Source of the DNA: Pseudomonadota bacterium
Lineage (GTDB): Bacteria; Bdellovibrionota; Bdellovibrionia; Bdellovibrionales; JACTMU01
Length of the DNA: 64,000 nt
Assembly: GCA_014584465.1 (NCBI GenBank)
Contig: JACTMU010000014.1
Location: 1-64,000 of the forward strand
Direction of reading: 5' to 3'
A program made the position numbers and the translations under genes. The first letter of the stretch is position 1. Every line of letters starts with the position of its first letter. Positions 45,521-55,009 of this stretch are shown here, piece after piece. The notes beneath the pieces are model-generated. The model searched no databases. It was not told the origin of the DNA and saw only the letters and a program-made list of their open reading frames with translations.

Positions 45521-46578
45521 TCTTTTTTGTCTTCGTAGATTTGAAAAAGGTCATAAGCCCCCTTTTCATCAAACTTTGCAGCGCCTTTCCGTACAGTGCC
45601 ATCGGGAGCTGTGTAGGTGAATTTGCCGAGAAATCGATTCGAGCCCTCCACGAACTTCGTTCGGTTAAGTTCAAACGTGTAAGTTCCACCGGTCTCTTCC
45701 ACAATATAATAAGCAGGGACACCACCGTTGCGTCTGCATTTGAATGGTGATGCTCCAACATCGATGGCAGAACAATCCTTTTTGCTCACGCATTTAGTTT
45801 TGTTGTATTCTGCCTCTTTCAGTTCGAACCGGAGGGTGTCATCTTGAGAATCATAGTTGCAGAGGGCAACTGATCCCTGGTGTTTAAATGCCTTCAAGCA
45901 CTCTGGCTGATCATTTTGTCCGGTGTTAGCGGTTTCGACTTTCGAGGTATCGCCTGAATCTTCCGAAATGTTTGAATATGCGAAATCGGCATTCTTTCCA
46001 ATTCCCCATAAAAAGATTTGACAGCGTGGAGTCTCTGGCACATTGGCAGGAAAAATTTCAACGTACGAAACATTCTTTGCACCTTTGGTTTCAGAGAAAT
46101 TCGAGTCGGCGATTTCGATCCAATTGTCCTCTCCCACAACAGATTTAACTCGCGTCTTGAATTCAAAAAGCTCGGGAAGAACTGTGCTGTTGTCTGGAAA
46201 AGATTTACGATCTTCTTCCAACTTCGAACAATGGGAGGCGTTCTCTTCCTGTTTTTCTTTGTCTTGGCACAAAGTCGACAACTCATTTTTTATCGCAATG
46301 AGGTCATTCCCCTTTTTTAACATCGAATCAACATAGAGATCATACTCATAGCCAATTTTCATTACTTCGCTCTTAACGGCGACCTCTTCTTTAAAAGAGA
46401 GTCCTTCGGGCCATTGAAAGATTGAGATGGATCCCTGAAGATAGATCTTTCCACTTTCCTTGTCCTCGGGAAATTGAGAAGGCCTATCAGGGGCAAACTC
46501 CTTTTTCGGAGCTTCTCGTTGATCAACTCCACACGAGAGAAAAGTCAGGGAGACTGCCAAAACGAAAATCATTTTCAT
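45481..46578 (-). CDS. Lipoprotein, unknown function
   Basis: 365 residues. The signal is MIFVLAVSLTFLSC, Cys at residue 16. The mature protein is acidic and Lys/Glu-rich with several cysteines. RBS AAAGGAG precedes the ATG. Last gene of a three-gene minus-strand operon that begins at 48799 (TPR protein, beta-barrel protein, lipoprotein; gaps of 16 and 12 bases). No family recognised. Confidence 0.7.
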   Translation of the reverse strand: MKMIFVLAVSLTFLSCGVDQREAPKKEFAPDRPSQFPEDKESGKIYLQGSISIFQWPEGLSFKEEVAVKSEVMKIGYEYDLYVDSMLKKGNDLIAIKNELSTLCQDKEKQEENASHCSKLEEDRKSFPDNSTVLPELFEFKTRVKSVVGEDNWIEIADSNFSETKGAKNVSYVEIFPANVPETPRCQIFLWGIGKNADFAYSNISEDSGDTSKVETANTGQNDQPECLKAFKHQGSVALCNYDSQDDTLRFELKEAEYNKTKCVSKKDCSAIDVGASPFKCRRNGGVPAYYIVEETGGTYTFELNRTKFVEGSNRFLGKFTYTAPDGTVRKGAAKFDEKGAYDLFQIYEDKKDYKEDEASSPKSP

Positions 46579-46590
46579 TCGAAAACTCCT

Positions 46591-47847
46591 TTAAAAGTAC
46601 ATCGACAGTTCAAACGAACCCAAGTTGTCAGCAGGAACATTTTTTCCCTTCAAAATCATTGTATAGCTAATTTTCGTATCGAAGGGGACCGCGAACTTCT
46701 GTTGGCGAAAGAGAGGAATAGTGCTGTAACCCAGCCCCAATTGTGCTGCATGCATCTCTTGATCGGTGTTCTTGGAAAGCCAATCGTATCTTTTCTCCTC
46801 ATAAAGAGTTCCGCTGAATTTATCAGATCCCTTGTACTGATAGTTGTAACCAGTTAGAGCGGTAAGGCCCTCATAAAGAGTCCATCGCGCAACCAGTGAA
46901 GTGACCACTTTGTCACCCAAATCATGAGTAGTGAATGGATCCACATCTGGAGTCGTTACCGAGTCTTCACTTTGTGGGATGCGCATCGCACGTTGGCCAG
47001 GAAGTTGGGTTGTGACTCCAAGTTGTCCGCTCAGTCCAAACCAACTTGTCACCTCAAAATCCGCCAAACCAGAGATTCCAACGTCGACTTGACCATCTCC
47101 AGGAGCAACATCAATGAGTTCAGTTACATCTTCAGTTCTTCCCGAGGGCATCGTGAGTTCAGGTTGGACTGCCACAACCAAAGTTTCGCTCTTATGGAGC
47201 TGAAGTTTGTTGGCAATCACAATGTCGCCCATTTCGGTGGAACGACGATCCTCAAGTGGTTTGTATCCATAGGATTGAATCGAGCGAGAGAGTGCGTGGG
47301 CGAAACCACCACTCATCTCTTTGGCCTTTTTTCCCTGGCCCTGGCGATAGAGCTGTGCGCTGACGTTCTGCCCTTGATTTGATGGGACAAAGCCTGTGTC
47401 CACGTTGATTGCGGAGTAGATAACGGGAATGGCGACGCCCAATGTCCATCGATCCGTCATCCCATAGGCAAAGATAGGGACGGTCACAGCTGCTCGAATG
47501 TTGAGAGCCCCAGTGGTGCTACCGAGAGAATCGTCTAAATCCATGGACTGTTGAAAGAATGCTGTTGCCTCAGCCTTGTCCGAGGGATTGTCCAGGGCAT
47601 CAATCACGTTTCTCGGTGTGATTGGGACCTCAAAAGATTTTTCTAAGGGAAGCTTTTCTCCGTTTTCGTCATACTGGCTAAAGATCTGAGTCGAAAATCC
47701 CTGTATCTGAACATTGCGAACACCGGAGGGAAGATTTCCAGCTGTGGGAAAACGAAAGGGTCCAGTGAGATCGCTCGCATTTGCAAAAGATCCAAGTAAT
47801 GCAAGGTTCAAACTCAATCCTATGAGATGAAAGAAAAGCTTCTTCAT
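46591..47847 (-). CDS. Predicted outer-membrane beta-barrel protein
   Basis: 418 residues from the ATG at 47847, with GGGGAG upstream and a signal peptide (FFHLIGLSLNLALLGSFANA). Alternating hydrophobic strands and a final ELSMYF, with a terminal phenylalanine, are the outer-membrane assembly signature. Repeated patterns such as RWTLGVAIPVIYSA and LGVTTQLPGQ suggest a transporter-like barrel. Middle gene of the operon; likely works with the flanking TPR protein and lipoprotein. Confidence 0.75.
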   Translation of the reverse strand: MKKLFFHLIGLSLNLALLGSFANASDLTGPFRFPTAGNLPSGVRNVQIQGFSTQIFSQYDENGEKLPLEKSFEVPITPRNVIDALDNPSDKAEATAFFQQSMDLDDSLGSTTGALNIRAAVTVPIFAYGMTDRWTLGVAIPVIYSAINVDTGFVPSNQGQNVSAQLYRQGQGKKAKEMSGGFAHALSRSIQSYGYKPLEDRRSTEMGDIVIANKLQLHKSETLVVAVQPELTMPSGRTEDVTELIDVAPGDGQVDVGISGLADFEVTSWFGLSGQLGVTTQLPGQRAMRIPQSEDSVTTPDVDPFTTHDLGDKVVTSLVARWTLYEGLTALTGYNYQYKGSDKFSGTLYEEKRYDWLSKNTDQEMHAAQLGLGYSTIPLFRQQKFAVPFDTKISYTMILKGKNVPADNLGSFELSMYF

Positions 47848-47863
47848 AAAACTCCCCAATAAA

Positions 47864-48799
47864 TTATTCAAATAAATGCTCAACTTCTTTTTGAGCGCGC
47901 TTGTTTTCTAATTTAAGAGATGAATCTAGCGCAGAAACATCGGCTTGCGTCAGGGCTATCGCGATGTCTTCGGCTTCTGTACTCTTTCCTAGCGCCAAAA
48001 GAAGATCTGTTAAATAGAATGTAGTCACCCCGGAAAGCGCTGTTCTCTGCGAAGTCACCATTCCTAAATCATAAGATTTGCGAAGATAGGCCTCGGCCTT
48101 TTCCATCGATCCGCCAAAAAGTGCTGGGATTTTATGATAGCCACGTCCCAAAACCCTGTAGGCACCATAGGCTGAGAAGGACTCTTGGCCAAGGGCTAGA
48201 ATAAGAAACATTTTGCTTTTAAGAGTTTTCCATTTTGGAAGAAATTCCATTTTTCCTGTGGCCAGCGCTTTTCCAGCAAGGTTGATTCCCTCGAAATAGG
48301 CGGCCTGCGCGAGGATTCCCTTTTCAAGAGCGGGAAGGCTTTGAAGGTTTCCAGGGATTTCCAGGTCATCCTCCACCATGAGATCTTCGACCCCATAGTG
48401 TTTAAGAACGTCACGAGCCACATTCATTCCGTGGTCATGTCCTGCGATCACAGCATCTCGAATGGCCTTGTCTGCGCCTTTGGCTCCGGAGATATCTTCA
48501 GCATCTTCACCTTGTGAGCGCCACTTCAATCGAAGGATATAGGATTTCGCATCGTTGATGAAGTAGAGAGCTTCAGATTGCTTCACTAGGAGGCGATGTT
48601 TTTCTGTGGTGACAGTGGATGATTGGGCAAGTTCAGCGTAAATCTGAGCGGCGGATTCAGCGTTGCCAATTCCTGCTTCAGAATAGTCTCGAGATTCATA
48701 TTTTTCTTGCGCAGATTTTTCATCGGCATTGGCCAAAACAGACGCAAAAGCAATGAAGCCACCCATGATCGAATGAAACAGGATACTCTTAAGATTCAT
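47864..48799 (-). CDS. TPR-rich periplasmic protein resembling TRAP T-components
   Basis: 311 residues from the ATG at 48799 (GGGGGG upstream). A signal peptide (FHSIMGGFIAFASVLANA) is followed by helical repeats. The stretch AYRVLGRGYHKIPALFGGSM followed by EKAEAYLRKS resembles the TRAP-associated TatT family, whose members form periplasmic oligomers with TRAP or outer-membrane partners. No TRAP permease is in the window; its likely partner here is the beta-barrel protein directly downstream. Confidence 0.65.
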   Translation of the reverse strand: MNLKSILFHSIMGGFIAFASVLANADEKSAQEKYESRDYSEAGIGNAESAAQIYAELAQSSTVTTEKHRLLVKQSEALYFINDAKSYILRLKWRSQGEDAEDISGAKGADKAIRDAVIAGHDHGMNVARDVLKHYGVEDLMVEDDLEIPGNLQSLPALEKGILAQAAYFEGINLAGKALATGKMEFLPKWKTLKSKMFLILALGQESFSAYGAYRVLGRGYHKIPALFGGSMEKAEAYLRKSYDLGMVTSQRTALSGVTTFYLTDLLLALGKSTEAEDIAIALTQADVSALDSSLKLENKRAQKEVEHLFE

Positions 48800-48910
48800 A
48801 CTACCCCCCAAAAATTCTAGTTAAATAGTCTCTGAACACCCATAATGGTTGGAAAACCTAGAACGCGTCTAACAAGGAGTGACATAAAACGTCAACCTCA
48901 ATCTCCTCAA

Positions 48911-50257
48911 CTATGAAAAATTTTCAAATTCGACAGTATTCCCTTGTGGGGCTCCCAGTAATTCTCCATCTTGCATGACCAATTTGCCACCGACCACAGT
49001 GGCTTGAGGCCAACCGTGAACGCGCAGTTGATCAAATGGTGTCCATTTGCACTTACTGCGAATCCATGAGTTTGAGATGGTCATTTCACGTTTGAGATCC
49101 ACAACGGTAAGATCGGCATCAAATCCCTCGCGAATGTAGCCCTTGTTGTGGATCCCATAAATGTCGCACGGATTTTGACAGATAAGGAGAGTAAGCTCTT
49201 CAATGGAAAGGCGTTGCAGGTGAACATGGTTGAGCATGATTGGGAGGAGAGTTTGCACGCCAGGCATGCCCGACGGTGAGTTTGGATAGGGGCGCTGTTT
49301 TTCTTCAAGTGTGTGTGGGGCGTGATCAGAGCCAATCACAGAGACGATCTTTCGTTGAACCCCTGACCAAAGTTTTTCAAGATGGGATCGATCGCGAATG
49401 GGAGGATTCATTTGCCCTAAAGTCCCAAGTCTTTCATAGATCTCAGGGGAAGTAAGGGTGAGGTGTTGAGGTGTGCATTCCGCAGTGGCCACATCTCGAT
49501 AGGTGGAGAGCAATTCGATTTCCTCTCCCGTAGAGACGTGCAAGACATGAACATCCTTCTTGAGCTCACGGGCAAATCTGAGGAGCCTTTGAGTTGCCCT
49601 TAACGCAACCTCAACGTTTCGCCAATCAGTATGACTTTTGACGTCAGAAGTGCGGAGGGGTTCCCTCTCCAGAAGCAGTGATTGATCTTCACAGTGGACT
49701 GCGGTACGACGACTCAACCCATCAAGAGTTCTTCTTAGAGAAGCATCGTCATCAACCAAAAGAGATCCTGTTGAACTCCCCATGAAGATCTTAACCCCGC
49801 AGCAACCTGGAAGTCGCTCAAGAGTTGACAGCTGTGTCACATTCTCACGGCAGGCGCCCACAAAAAACGCGTAATTGCACCACATTCTCCCATGCGCTCG
49901 CCGAAGTTTGTCGTTAAGATCCGCCTCTGTCGTAGTAGGTGGCTTCGTATTGGGCATTTCAAAGACCGAAGTGATGCCACCTACCACAGCCGCCGCTGAA
50001 CCTGTCGTCAGATCCTCTTTTGCCTCCAGGCCGGGTTCTCGAAAGTGAACTTGTGTGTCGACAGCTCCAGGAAGTACATGAAGATGTTGACCATCCAAAG
50101 TGCACTTGGATTGGGACGAAGGGATGGATCCGATCTTTGCGATTCGCCGTCCCTGAATACCGACGTCGGTTAAGACCTTGGTTGGAGTCTCCCCATCTTT
50201 CGAAGAGATGAGGCAATGGGCGCCTTTGATAACTAAATCGTAAGATTCTTTTTTCAT
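48911..50257 (-). CDS. pyrC: Dihydroorotase
   Basis: 448 residues of the cyclic amidohydrolase family. Metal ligands are in GAVDTQVHFREPG, the bridging lysine in CCGVKIFMGSSTG, then AVHCEDQ, VLHVSTGEE and the catalytic GSDHAPHTLEEK. These fit the class I type dihydroorotases; allantoinase and hydantoinase relatives are less likely. It forms dihydroorotate from carbamoyl aspartate in pyrimidine synthesis. It stands alone, with no other pyr gene adjacent. Confidence 0.88.
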   Translation of the reverse strand: MKKESYDLVIKGAHCLISSKDGETPTKVLTDVGIQGRRIAKIGSIPSSQSKCTLDGQHLHVLPGAVDTQVHFREPGLEAKEDLTTGSAAAVVGGITSVFEMPNTKPPTTTEADLNDKLRRAHGRMWCNYAFFVGACRENVTQLSTLERLPGCCGVKIFMGSSTGSLLVDDDASLRRTLDGLSRRTAVHCEDQSLLLEREPLRTSDVKSHTDWRNVEVALRATQRLLRFARELKKDVHVLHVSTGEEIELLSTYRDVATAECTPQHLTLTSPEIYERLGTLGQMNPPIRDRSHLEKLWSGVQRKIVSVIGSDHAPHTLEEKQRPYPNSPSGMPGVQTLLPIMLNHVHLQRLSIEELTLLICQNPCDIYGIHNKGYIREGFDADLTVVDLKREMTISNSWIRSKCKWTPFDQLRVHGWPQATVVGGKLVMQDGELLGAPQGNTVEFENFS

Positions 50258-50379
50258 AATTTCTGCTTATCAAAAGTCTAGGGGAGTCACCATGAAATTC
50301 TTTTGGACAAAGCACCAGACATTTCATCTTTCAAGGTGATCTATTTGACGCCATAGGATGGAGAGGGGAAAATAGGACT

Positions 50380-52194
50380 ATGGACACCGCCCTATCCTTC
50401 TGGTTTCAACACCTTCCTGTCATCATCGAAGCCCTCGTTGTTCTTATTTTGATTGGTGTCATTTATGTCAACGTGGTTTTGTTAAAGAATCGAACCCAGG
50501 GTGGCGGCAGCGGGGACCTTGACGACATCGAGCGATCCCTAAAGAAAATTCTTGCAGCTACTGAGACCAAGGGGGGATTTAGTTTTGATCAGGGTTCCAC
50601 CAAGAGAGGAGCCGTCGGCAATGAGGGGACTTTGGGCGCCACTGGCGGTGAAGGTTCTGCAAGCAATGAGGTGGTCCGTCAATTGGAGACTGAGATTTCA
50701 AGCAAGGAAAACAAAATTAAGTCTCTAGAGGAGGAGGTTAAAAAATTTCAAGAAGCCTCCCAAAAGAAGGTTGAGGGGCCCTCAAGAGAGGAGCTCGATA
50801 AAAAGGTCAAGGATCTTGAGGCCAAGTTGGCAGACTATGAGATCATTGAAGATGATATCGCCGACCTTACCTTGTACAAGGATGAAAACCAGAGACTCAA
50901 AGCCGAAATCGAAGCCCTTAAGAAAGCAGGACCCTCTTTGCAGCCCGCATCCACGGCTTCGACCCCACCGCCACCTTCTAAGCCAGATGCTGTAACCACA
51001 GGGCCTCAGAATGCCTCTGAAGGAGATGTTGACGATGATCTGATGGCCGAGTTTGCTGCGGCGGTGGCAGATCAGAAAGCAGGCACACTCGATTCCAACA
51101 AGAACGTGAAAGTCGCTGATATGAGTGCGGGAGATGTTGACGATGATCTGATGGCCGAGTTTGCTGCAGCGGTGGCAGATCAGAAAGCAGGCACGCTCGA
51201 TTCAGAAAAGAAAGAGGAAGCAGTTGCATCTGAATCTGGCAGTGATGAGGTGGACGAAGACCTGATGGCTGAGTTTGCTGCGGCGGTCGCAGAGCAAAAG
51301 GCCGGGACATTGAAAGATGAGACAGAATCAACACCGATTGAAACAGCGATTGAGGAAGTGGTCGTTCAGGAGGTTGAACCCTCAATTTCATCTGACGCGG
51401 TAGAGGAACCAGTTGAAGTGGCTGCGGAAGCCTTGGAAGAGGTGATTGAGGAGGTGGAGGTTCCAAAACCACAGGTCGTACAAACAAAGAGTCCACCACC
51501 ACCTACCCCGGCGCTACAAGCAGATGCCCGGTCCAAATATCGTAGTGGAGATGACATCTTCGAAGAGTTTCTTGTAGAGGAGACCTCTTTTGATGTTGAA
51601 TCTGAAATGTTAGAATCCGACTCCATTGTGCCGACAGCAAATCTAGAGACAGACTTTAGCGATGAGAACTCAGAATCTTTGAAAGAAGTATCTGTAGACA
51701 TGGTCCAATCTCCTGAATCAGGCACACCTGCCCCTGTACAGGAAGCAGAAGCTCAAGATGTCAAAGAGGAAGTTGACAAAGATGGTTCTGTGGTCATTAG
51801 CATAGACGGAAGTACGAGCGAAATATCACAAGGACTCTTAGATCAACTCAAGAGCTCTATGTATGAAGATCCTGCAGTTACCGACAATGATTCGATCACC
51901 GATGAGCTTATGGAAGAATTTCGATCTATAATCGTTGGGAAAAAACGCAAGAAACTTCCTGAAAGAAAGATAAAGATCAACATTGTAGAAAGCAAACCGG
52001 TTGCTAAGGTTTCTGGAGATCCCATGGATTATCAGTTGGACACTGAAAAGATGATCAGTGAGGTTGCCAATCTTGAAGTTATGGATGACAACATAGGGGG
52101 GTCGGCATTGAACGAAGAACTTAATACAGATAAGATGCTGAGCGAAGTTGATGCTCTTAATGCTCTTTCGACTGGTGGCACCGATGAATCATAG
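50380..52194 (+). CDS. Membrane-anchored coiled-coil protein with tandem acidic repeats
   Basis: 604 residues. One N-terminal helix (IIEALVVLILIGVIYVNVVLL) anchors it with the long chain in the cytoplasm or periplasm. A coiled coil (about 95-185) is followed by Pro-rich linkers and three near-identical repeats of 36-38 residues with the core DDLMAEFAAAVA and QKAGTL. Degenerate versions follow (GDDIFEEFLVE, TDELMEEFRSII, DTEKMISEV, NTDKMLSEV). Very acidic and largely disordered. It resembles a scaffold with repeated short docking motifs. No family recognised. The HEAT-like gene overlaps its stop. Confidence 0.72.
   Translation: MDTALSFWFQHLPVIIEALVVLILIGVIYVNVVLLKNRTQGGGSGDLDDIERSLKKILAATETKGGFSFDQGSTKRGAVGNEGTLGATGGEGSASNEVVRQLETEISSKENKIKSLEEEVKKFQEASQKKVEGPSREELDKKVKDLEAKLADYEIIEDDIADLTLYKDENQRLKAEIEALKKAGPSLQPASTASTPPPPSKPDAVTTGPQNASEGDVDDDLMAEFAAAVADQKAGTLDSNKNVKVADMSAGDVDDDLMAEFAAAVADQKAGTLDSEKKEEAVASESGSDEVDEDLMAEFAAAVAEQKAGTLKDETESTPIETAIEEVVVQEVEPSISSDAVEEPVEVAAEALEEVIEEVEVPKPQVVQTKSPPPPTPALQADARSKYRSGDDIFEEFLVEETSFDVESEMLESDSIVPTANLETDFSDENSESLKEVSVDMVQSPESGTPAPVQEAEAQDVKEEVDKDGSVVISIDGSTSEISQGLLDQLKSSMYEDPAVTDNDSITDELMEEFRSIIVGKKRKKLPERKIKINIVESKPVAKVSGDPMDYQLDTEKMISEVANLEVMDDNIGGSALNEELNTDKMLSEVDALNALSTGGTDES
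51022..51318 (+). repeat. Three in-frame tandem coding repeats
   Basis: Repeat units begin at about 51022, 51130 and 51244, spaced 108 and 114 bases. Units one and two are almost identical at the DNA level over about 75 bases; unit three has diverged. The recent duplication gives room for copy-number change. They lie inside the coiled-coil membrane protein gene and create antisense shadow ORFs. Confidence 0.85.
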
Positions 52195-52816
52195 TGCTTA
52201 CATCCTCGATCTGTCTCAAAGAATACTGTTCTCTGGCAAAGCACGGTCATGGATCAAATTGTCTATGCTTGTTTTATCCATGCTCATTGTTGCCAAACCC
52301 AGCTTTGCCTCGTCTCTCAATGAGATTGCTTTTGAACCCAAAGTTCAACTTACTCTAGATGCGCTCAATCTTCCCTTCCTGAATCGTTTGGAAGTGCTGC
52401 GCACTCAAGGAGAAGTTGGGTGGTCAAATTTAAAGGAGATCATCTTCTCATCGCAAGCACCCTACACGGCAAAATGGAATGCGATCACGATCTTGCCCTA
52501 TCTGCGCAAAGACGAAAGTAGAGAGATCTTATTAATTTGCTTGAAGCGAAAAGAATGGTACTACCGTAGTTCTGCGCTATTGGCTTTAAGTCGTACCAGT
52601 AGAACGGACGCTCTTCAATGGGCCGAACAGCTTCTTCGTGATTCGGCTCTTGTGGTACGATCACAGGCAGTGTCGGTCATCGGTGAAATTGGAGATCATT
52701 CCAACCTTCCACTTCTTCGCAAGGAGTTGAGCCATCCAAGAAATTTTCGTAAAGGACAGAGCCTCTGGATTCGACATCAGATTGAAGAGGTCATCGCCTC
52801 TTTAGAACAGCAATAA
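52184..52816 (+). CDS. Exported HEAT-repeat-like protein
   Basis: 210 residues from the ATG at 52184, inside the end of the preceding gene. An N-terminal membrane or signal helix (LSMLVLSMLIVAKPSFAS) is followed by HEAT-type helical pairs: WNAITILPYLRKDESREILL, YYRSSALLALSRTSR, VVRSQAVSVIGEIGD. HEAT proteins bind partners; the coupled coiled-coil membrane protein is the obvious candidate. The 233 bases after it hold no supported gene. Confidence 0.7.
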   Translation: MNHSAYILDLSQRILFSGKARSWIKLSMLVLSMLIVAKPSFASSLNEIAFEPKVQLTLDALNLPFLNRLEVLRTQGEVGWSNLKEIIFSSQAPYTAKWNAITILPYLRKDESREILLICLKRKEWYYRSSALLALSRTSRTDALQWAEQLLRDSALVVRSQAVSVIGEIGDHSNLPLLRKELSHPRNFRKGQSLWIRHQIEEVIASLEQQ

Positions 52817-53049
52817 CCTCGCTGTAAAAAAACTAAGAAACTTCAAGAAATTTCATTTTTGGCCCAAATTTGGGTCGCTACAAGGTAAATCTTTCATCAT
52901 GAGGGAGTGAAATGGAGCACCTACGTAAAGTGGGTGATCGTCTCAGTTGGCACGAATTCTGAAAGGCATCTGTTTCGTAGAGCAACCGTACCAGAGGCGG
53001 TAGGTTGGTTGCCCGGGGGAATCAACATTCACTTTGACGGGGGGGTATC

Positions 53050-53964
53050 ATGAAACCAAATCAAAAACAGACACGATCTTTAATTGCAATGCTCACATTG
53101 ATCTCATTTGTCGTTAGCTGCCAAAAAGGCAAACCACTTCAAATCGTAAGCAGTAACGACTCGACTCAGAAGATTGAGGACAAACCAAAGGTACCAGAAG
53201 AAGGGGGAGATTCTAAGTCAGGTGGTCAGACCGACACCGGTGGAACTGAAGATGCCCAGACCCAAGAGGTCACCCGAACAGTTGAAGGTGAAAAGGTACG
53301 CTATGCCTTTTCGACACCGATTTCTCAAGGAGAGATCTCAAAGGAGCCACCCAATGACGAGAAAATCAATGGGATGGTTGAAAAGGTTCACGGCATGGTC
53401 TCTGAAAGACTCAAATTGATGGTGCAGATGGAAGCTGGTGCAACCTATAAGAACGGCTCGGAATTTCTATGTCTCTTTGGAAGTTCTACAGAAATTGAGA
53501 TGAACGAAGCATTAGATGTTGTTCGAGGGGACAATTCTGCTGAGCTTCAAATTAAAACACTTGAAGAGAGCTTAAATCAAAATCTTGAATCGATTAAAAA
53601 GCAAAGCGAGGAGCTTAAGGATGCTACATCCCTGACGGTTCGATCAGAAACTCTTTTTATGAAAAAAACAACTCTCAAAGGTGTTTGCAACAGAAAGGGA
53701 GAAATTCTGCAGGCCGCCTTTGACATTCAAGCTGAAATCAACAGTCATGTTTTTGCGGTAGAGGCTCACAACAAGGACGATCTTAATTTTCATAAGGATG
53801 CCATGATGCTTATGGGAGGACTTGCCAAAGAGGTGGTAATAACGCTTCGCTCAGACATCTCCTTGCCAGAAGGAATCTCGTCTGCAGAAGATGTTGAAGA
53901 GATGATCTTTCAAACCATCCAGAGCAATACGGATCTACTTAATTATGATCCGCTCGTATTGTAG
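53050..53964 (+). CDS. Lipoprotein with low-complexity linker
   Basis: 304 residues. The signal ends SFVVSC (Cys at about residue 24), followed by a Gly/Asp/Thr-rich linker (about 40-75) and a helical domain with a long amphipathic coiled coil (about 170-200). No family recognised. The gene ends just before a perfect inverted repeat shared with the convergent gene. Confidence 0.68.
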   Translation: MKPNQKQTRSLIAMLTLISFVVSCQKGKPLQIVSSNDSTQKIEDKPKVPEEGGDSKSGGQTDTGGTEDAQTQEVTRTVEGEKVRYAFSTPISQGEISKEPPNDEKINGMVEKVHGMVSERLKLMVQMEAGATYKNGSEFLCLFGSSTEIEMNEALDVVRGDNSAELQIKTLEESLNQNLESIKKQSEELKDATSLTVRSETLFMKKTTLKGVCNRKGEILQAAFDIQAEINSHVFAVEAHNKDDLNFHKDAMMLMGGLAKEVVITLRSDISLPEGISSAEDVEEMIFQTIQSNTDLLNYDPLVL

Positions 53965-53969
53965 TTGAC

Positions 53970-54024
53970 AGGTGCCAGGCGTATTTTTCGGATGCGCAGC
54001 ATCCGAAAAATACGCCTGGCACCT
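53970..54024. terminator. Perfect 26-bp inverted repeat between convergent genes
   Basis: Arms 53970-53995 and 53999-54024 are exact reverse complements around GCA, starting AGGTGCCAGGC and ending GCCTGGCACCT. Each arm contains a T/A run (GTATTTTTCGG). On the minus strand the repeat begins at the stop codon of the gene at 54023; on the plus strand it starts five bases after a stop. It should form a very stable hairpin and serve as a terminator in both directions. Confidence 0.75.
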
Positions 54025-54973
54025 AAAAGGCAAGCAGGAGGAAGGCGGCAAGGCTCCCAAGAAACGCGCCAGATGTGATGAGGGCTCGCTTTTCATCGGG
54101 GGCTTTCTGGTTAGGATCCAAATTCATCGAAACCCAATGGCTATGAGCTCTTTTTGCCAGGTCATCCTTTATGGCGAGTTCATCCTGAACGCGTCGAAAT
54201 TCATTAGGAAATCGTACTAAATCCAACTCTTGAATCTGATGTTCTGGTTGAATCTTGTCGAGTCGCACAACCACGGACTCTTCAAAGACTTCGGTCACAA
54301 TGCCTTCAGCTGCGACTCGAACCTCACTTCCACCTTGAAATAGGGGATCAAAATTGGACCTCTTAAGCTCAATCCACTCACATTTGTCATTCACCTGAAT
54401 CTTAGAGTTGACCCCCACATAGATGTGACCATAATCATTGTCTTTGTCTCGATAAAGTGGTGTCGTCTTAAGTGGTGCGAGAATGTGAAAACCTTGGTAA
54501 GGGAAGGAGGCAATGAAATCACGAATCAGATTCATTGAGGAGGCCACAATTTGAGGACCAATGGGCAGGCCTTGGTGCAAATCGACTGACTGGGTCCACA
54601 GCGTGAGCCCCTCAGTTCCCTCATAGACGGTCATGGTCAAAGTTCGTTTGTCAAGATAGGTGACGATGAGTGCCTGCGCATCCAATAGACGACCGAGAAT
54701 GATGCAATCTGCGGGGACAAGTGCTCCACGTGGTTGAAAAACATCCTTTTTGATCATGAAGTTTCGACTTGCAATGAAGAAACGGCGACTTTTGGTTAAC
54801 TCTTCGCGGATCTTCCACCAAGCATCTTCGCTCTCCTTCTCCGGACTGTCCGGAACAAGTAGAGGGAAAACAACCAGACGTCGAATGAAACTGTGTTTTG
54901 CTTGTTCCGTGTTGGCCCTAGTCAGACCATGGGGTAAAAGAAGGAGCAACAGCATCGTGACGAAAGATTTCAT
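54023..54973 (-). CDS. Exported protein with C-terminal membrane helix
   Basis: 316 residues from the ATG at 54973, which starts a signal peptide (FVTMLLLLLLPHGLTRA). The first domain (RRLVVFPLLVPDS..., SRRFFIASRNFM, ADCIILGRLLDAQALIV) is like periplasmic alpha/beta nucleotide-independent folds of the TolB-N/CsgG type, which handle outer-membrane export or assembly; this is tentative. The C-terminus ends in a hydrophobic helix (GSLAAFLLLAF). Last gene of the long ABC-transporter operon. Confidence 0.6.
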   Translation of the reverse strand: MKSFVTMLLLLLLPHGLTRANTEQAKHSFIRRLVVFPLLVPDSPEKESEDAWWKIREELTKSRRFFIASRNFMIKKDVFQPRGALVPADCIILGRLLDAQALIVTYLDKRTLTMTVYEGTEGLTLWTQSVDLHQGLPIGPQIVASSMNLIRDFIASFPYQGFHILAPLKTTPLYRDKDNDYGHIYVGVNSKIQVNDKCEWIELKRSNFDPLFQGGSEVRVAAEGIVTEVFEESVVVRLDKIQPEHQIQELDLVRFPNEFRRVQDELAIKDDLAKRAHSHWVSMNLDPNQKAPDEKRALITSGAFLGSLAAFLLLAF

Positions 54974-55009
54974 CTCGACAGAATATCGCAGTTCAAATGA
55001 TTTCTGCAA

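Noticed and set aside
51022-51318. CRISPR-like array
   Set aside because: The three repeats are in-frame coding repeats with related spacers of coding sequence, not unique spacers between short identical repeats.
50978-51502. 174-codon minus-strand ORF with repeated QQTRPSDHRQH motif
   Set aside because: It is the reverse complement of the tandem coding repeats in the coiled-coil protein; the apparent protein repeats are a by-product.
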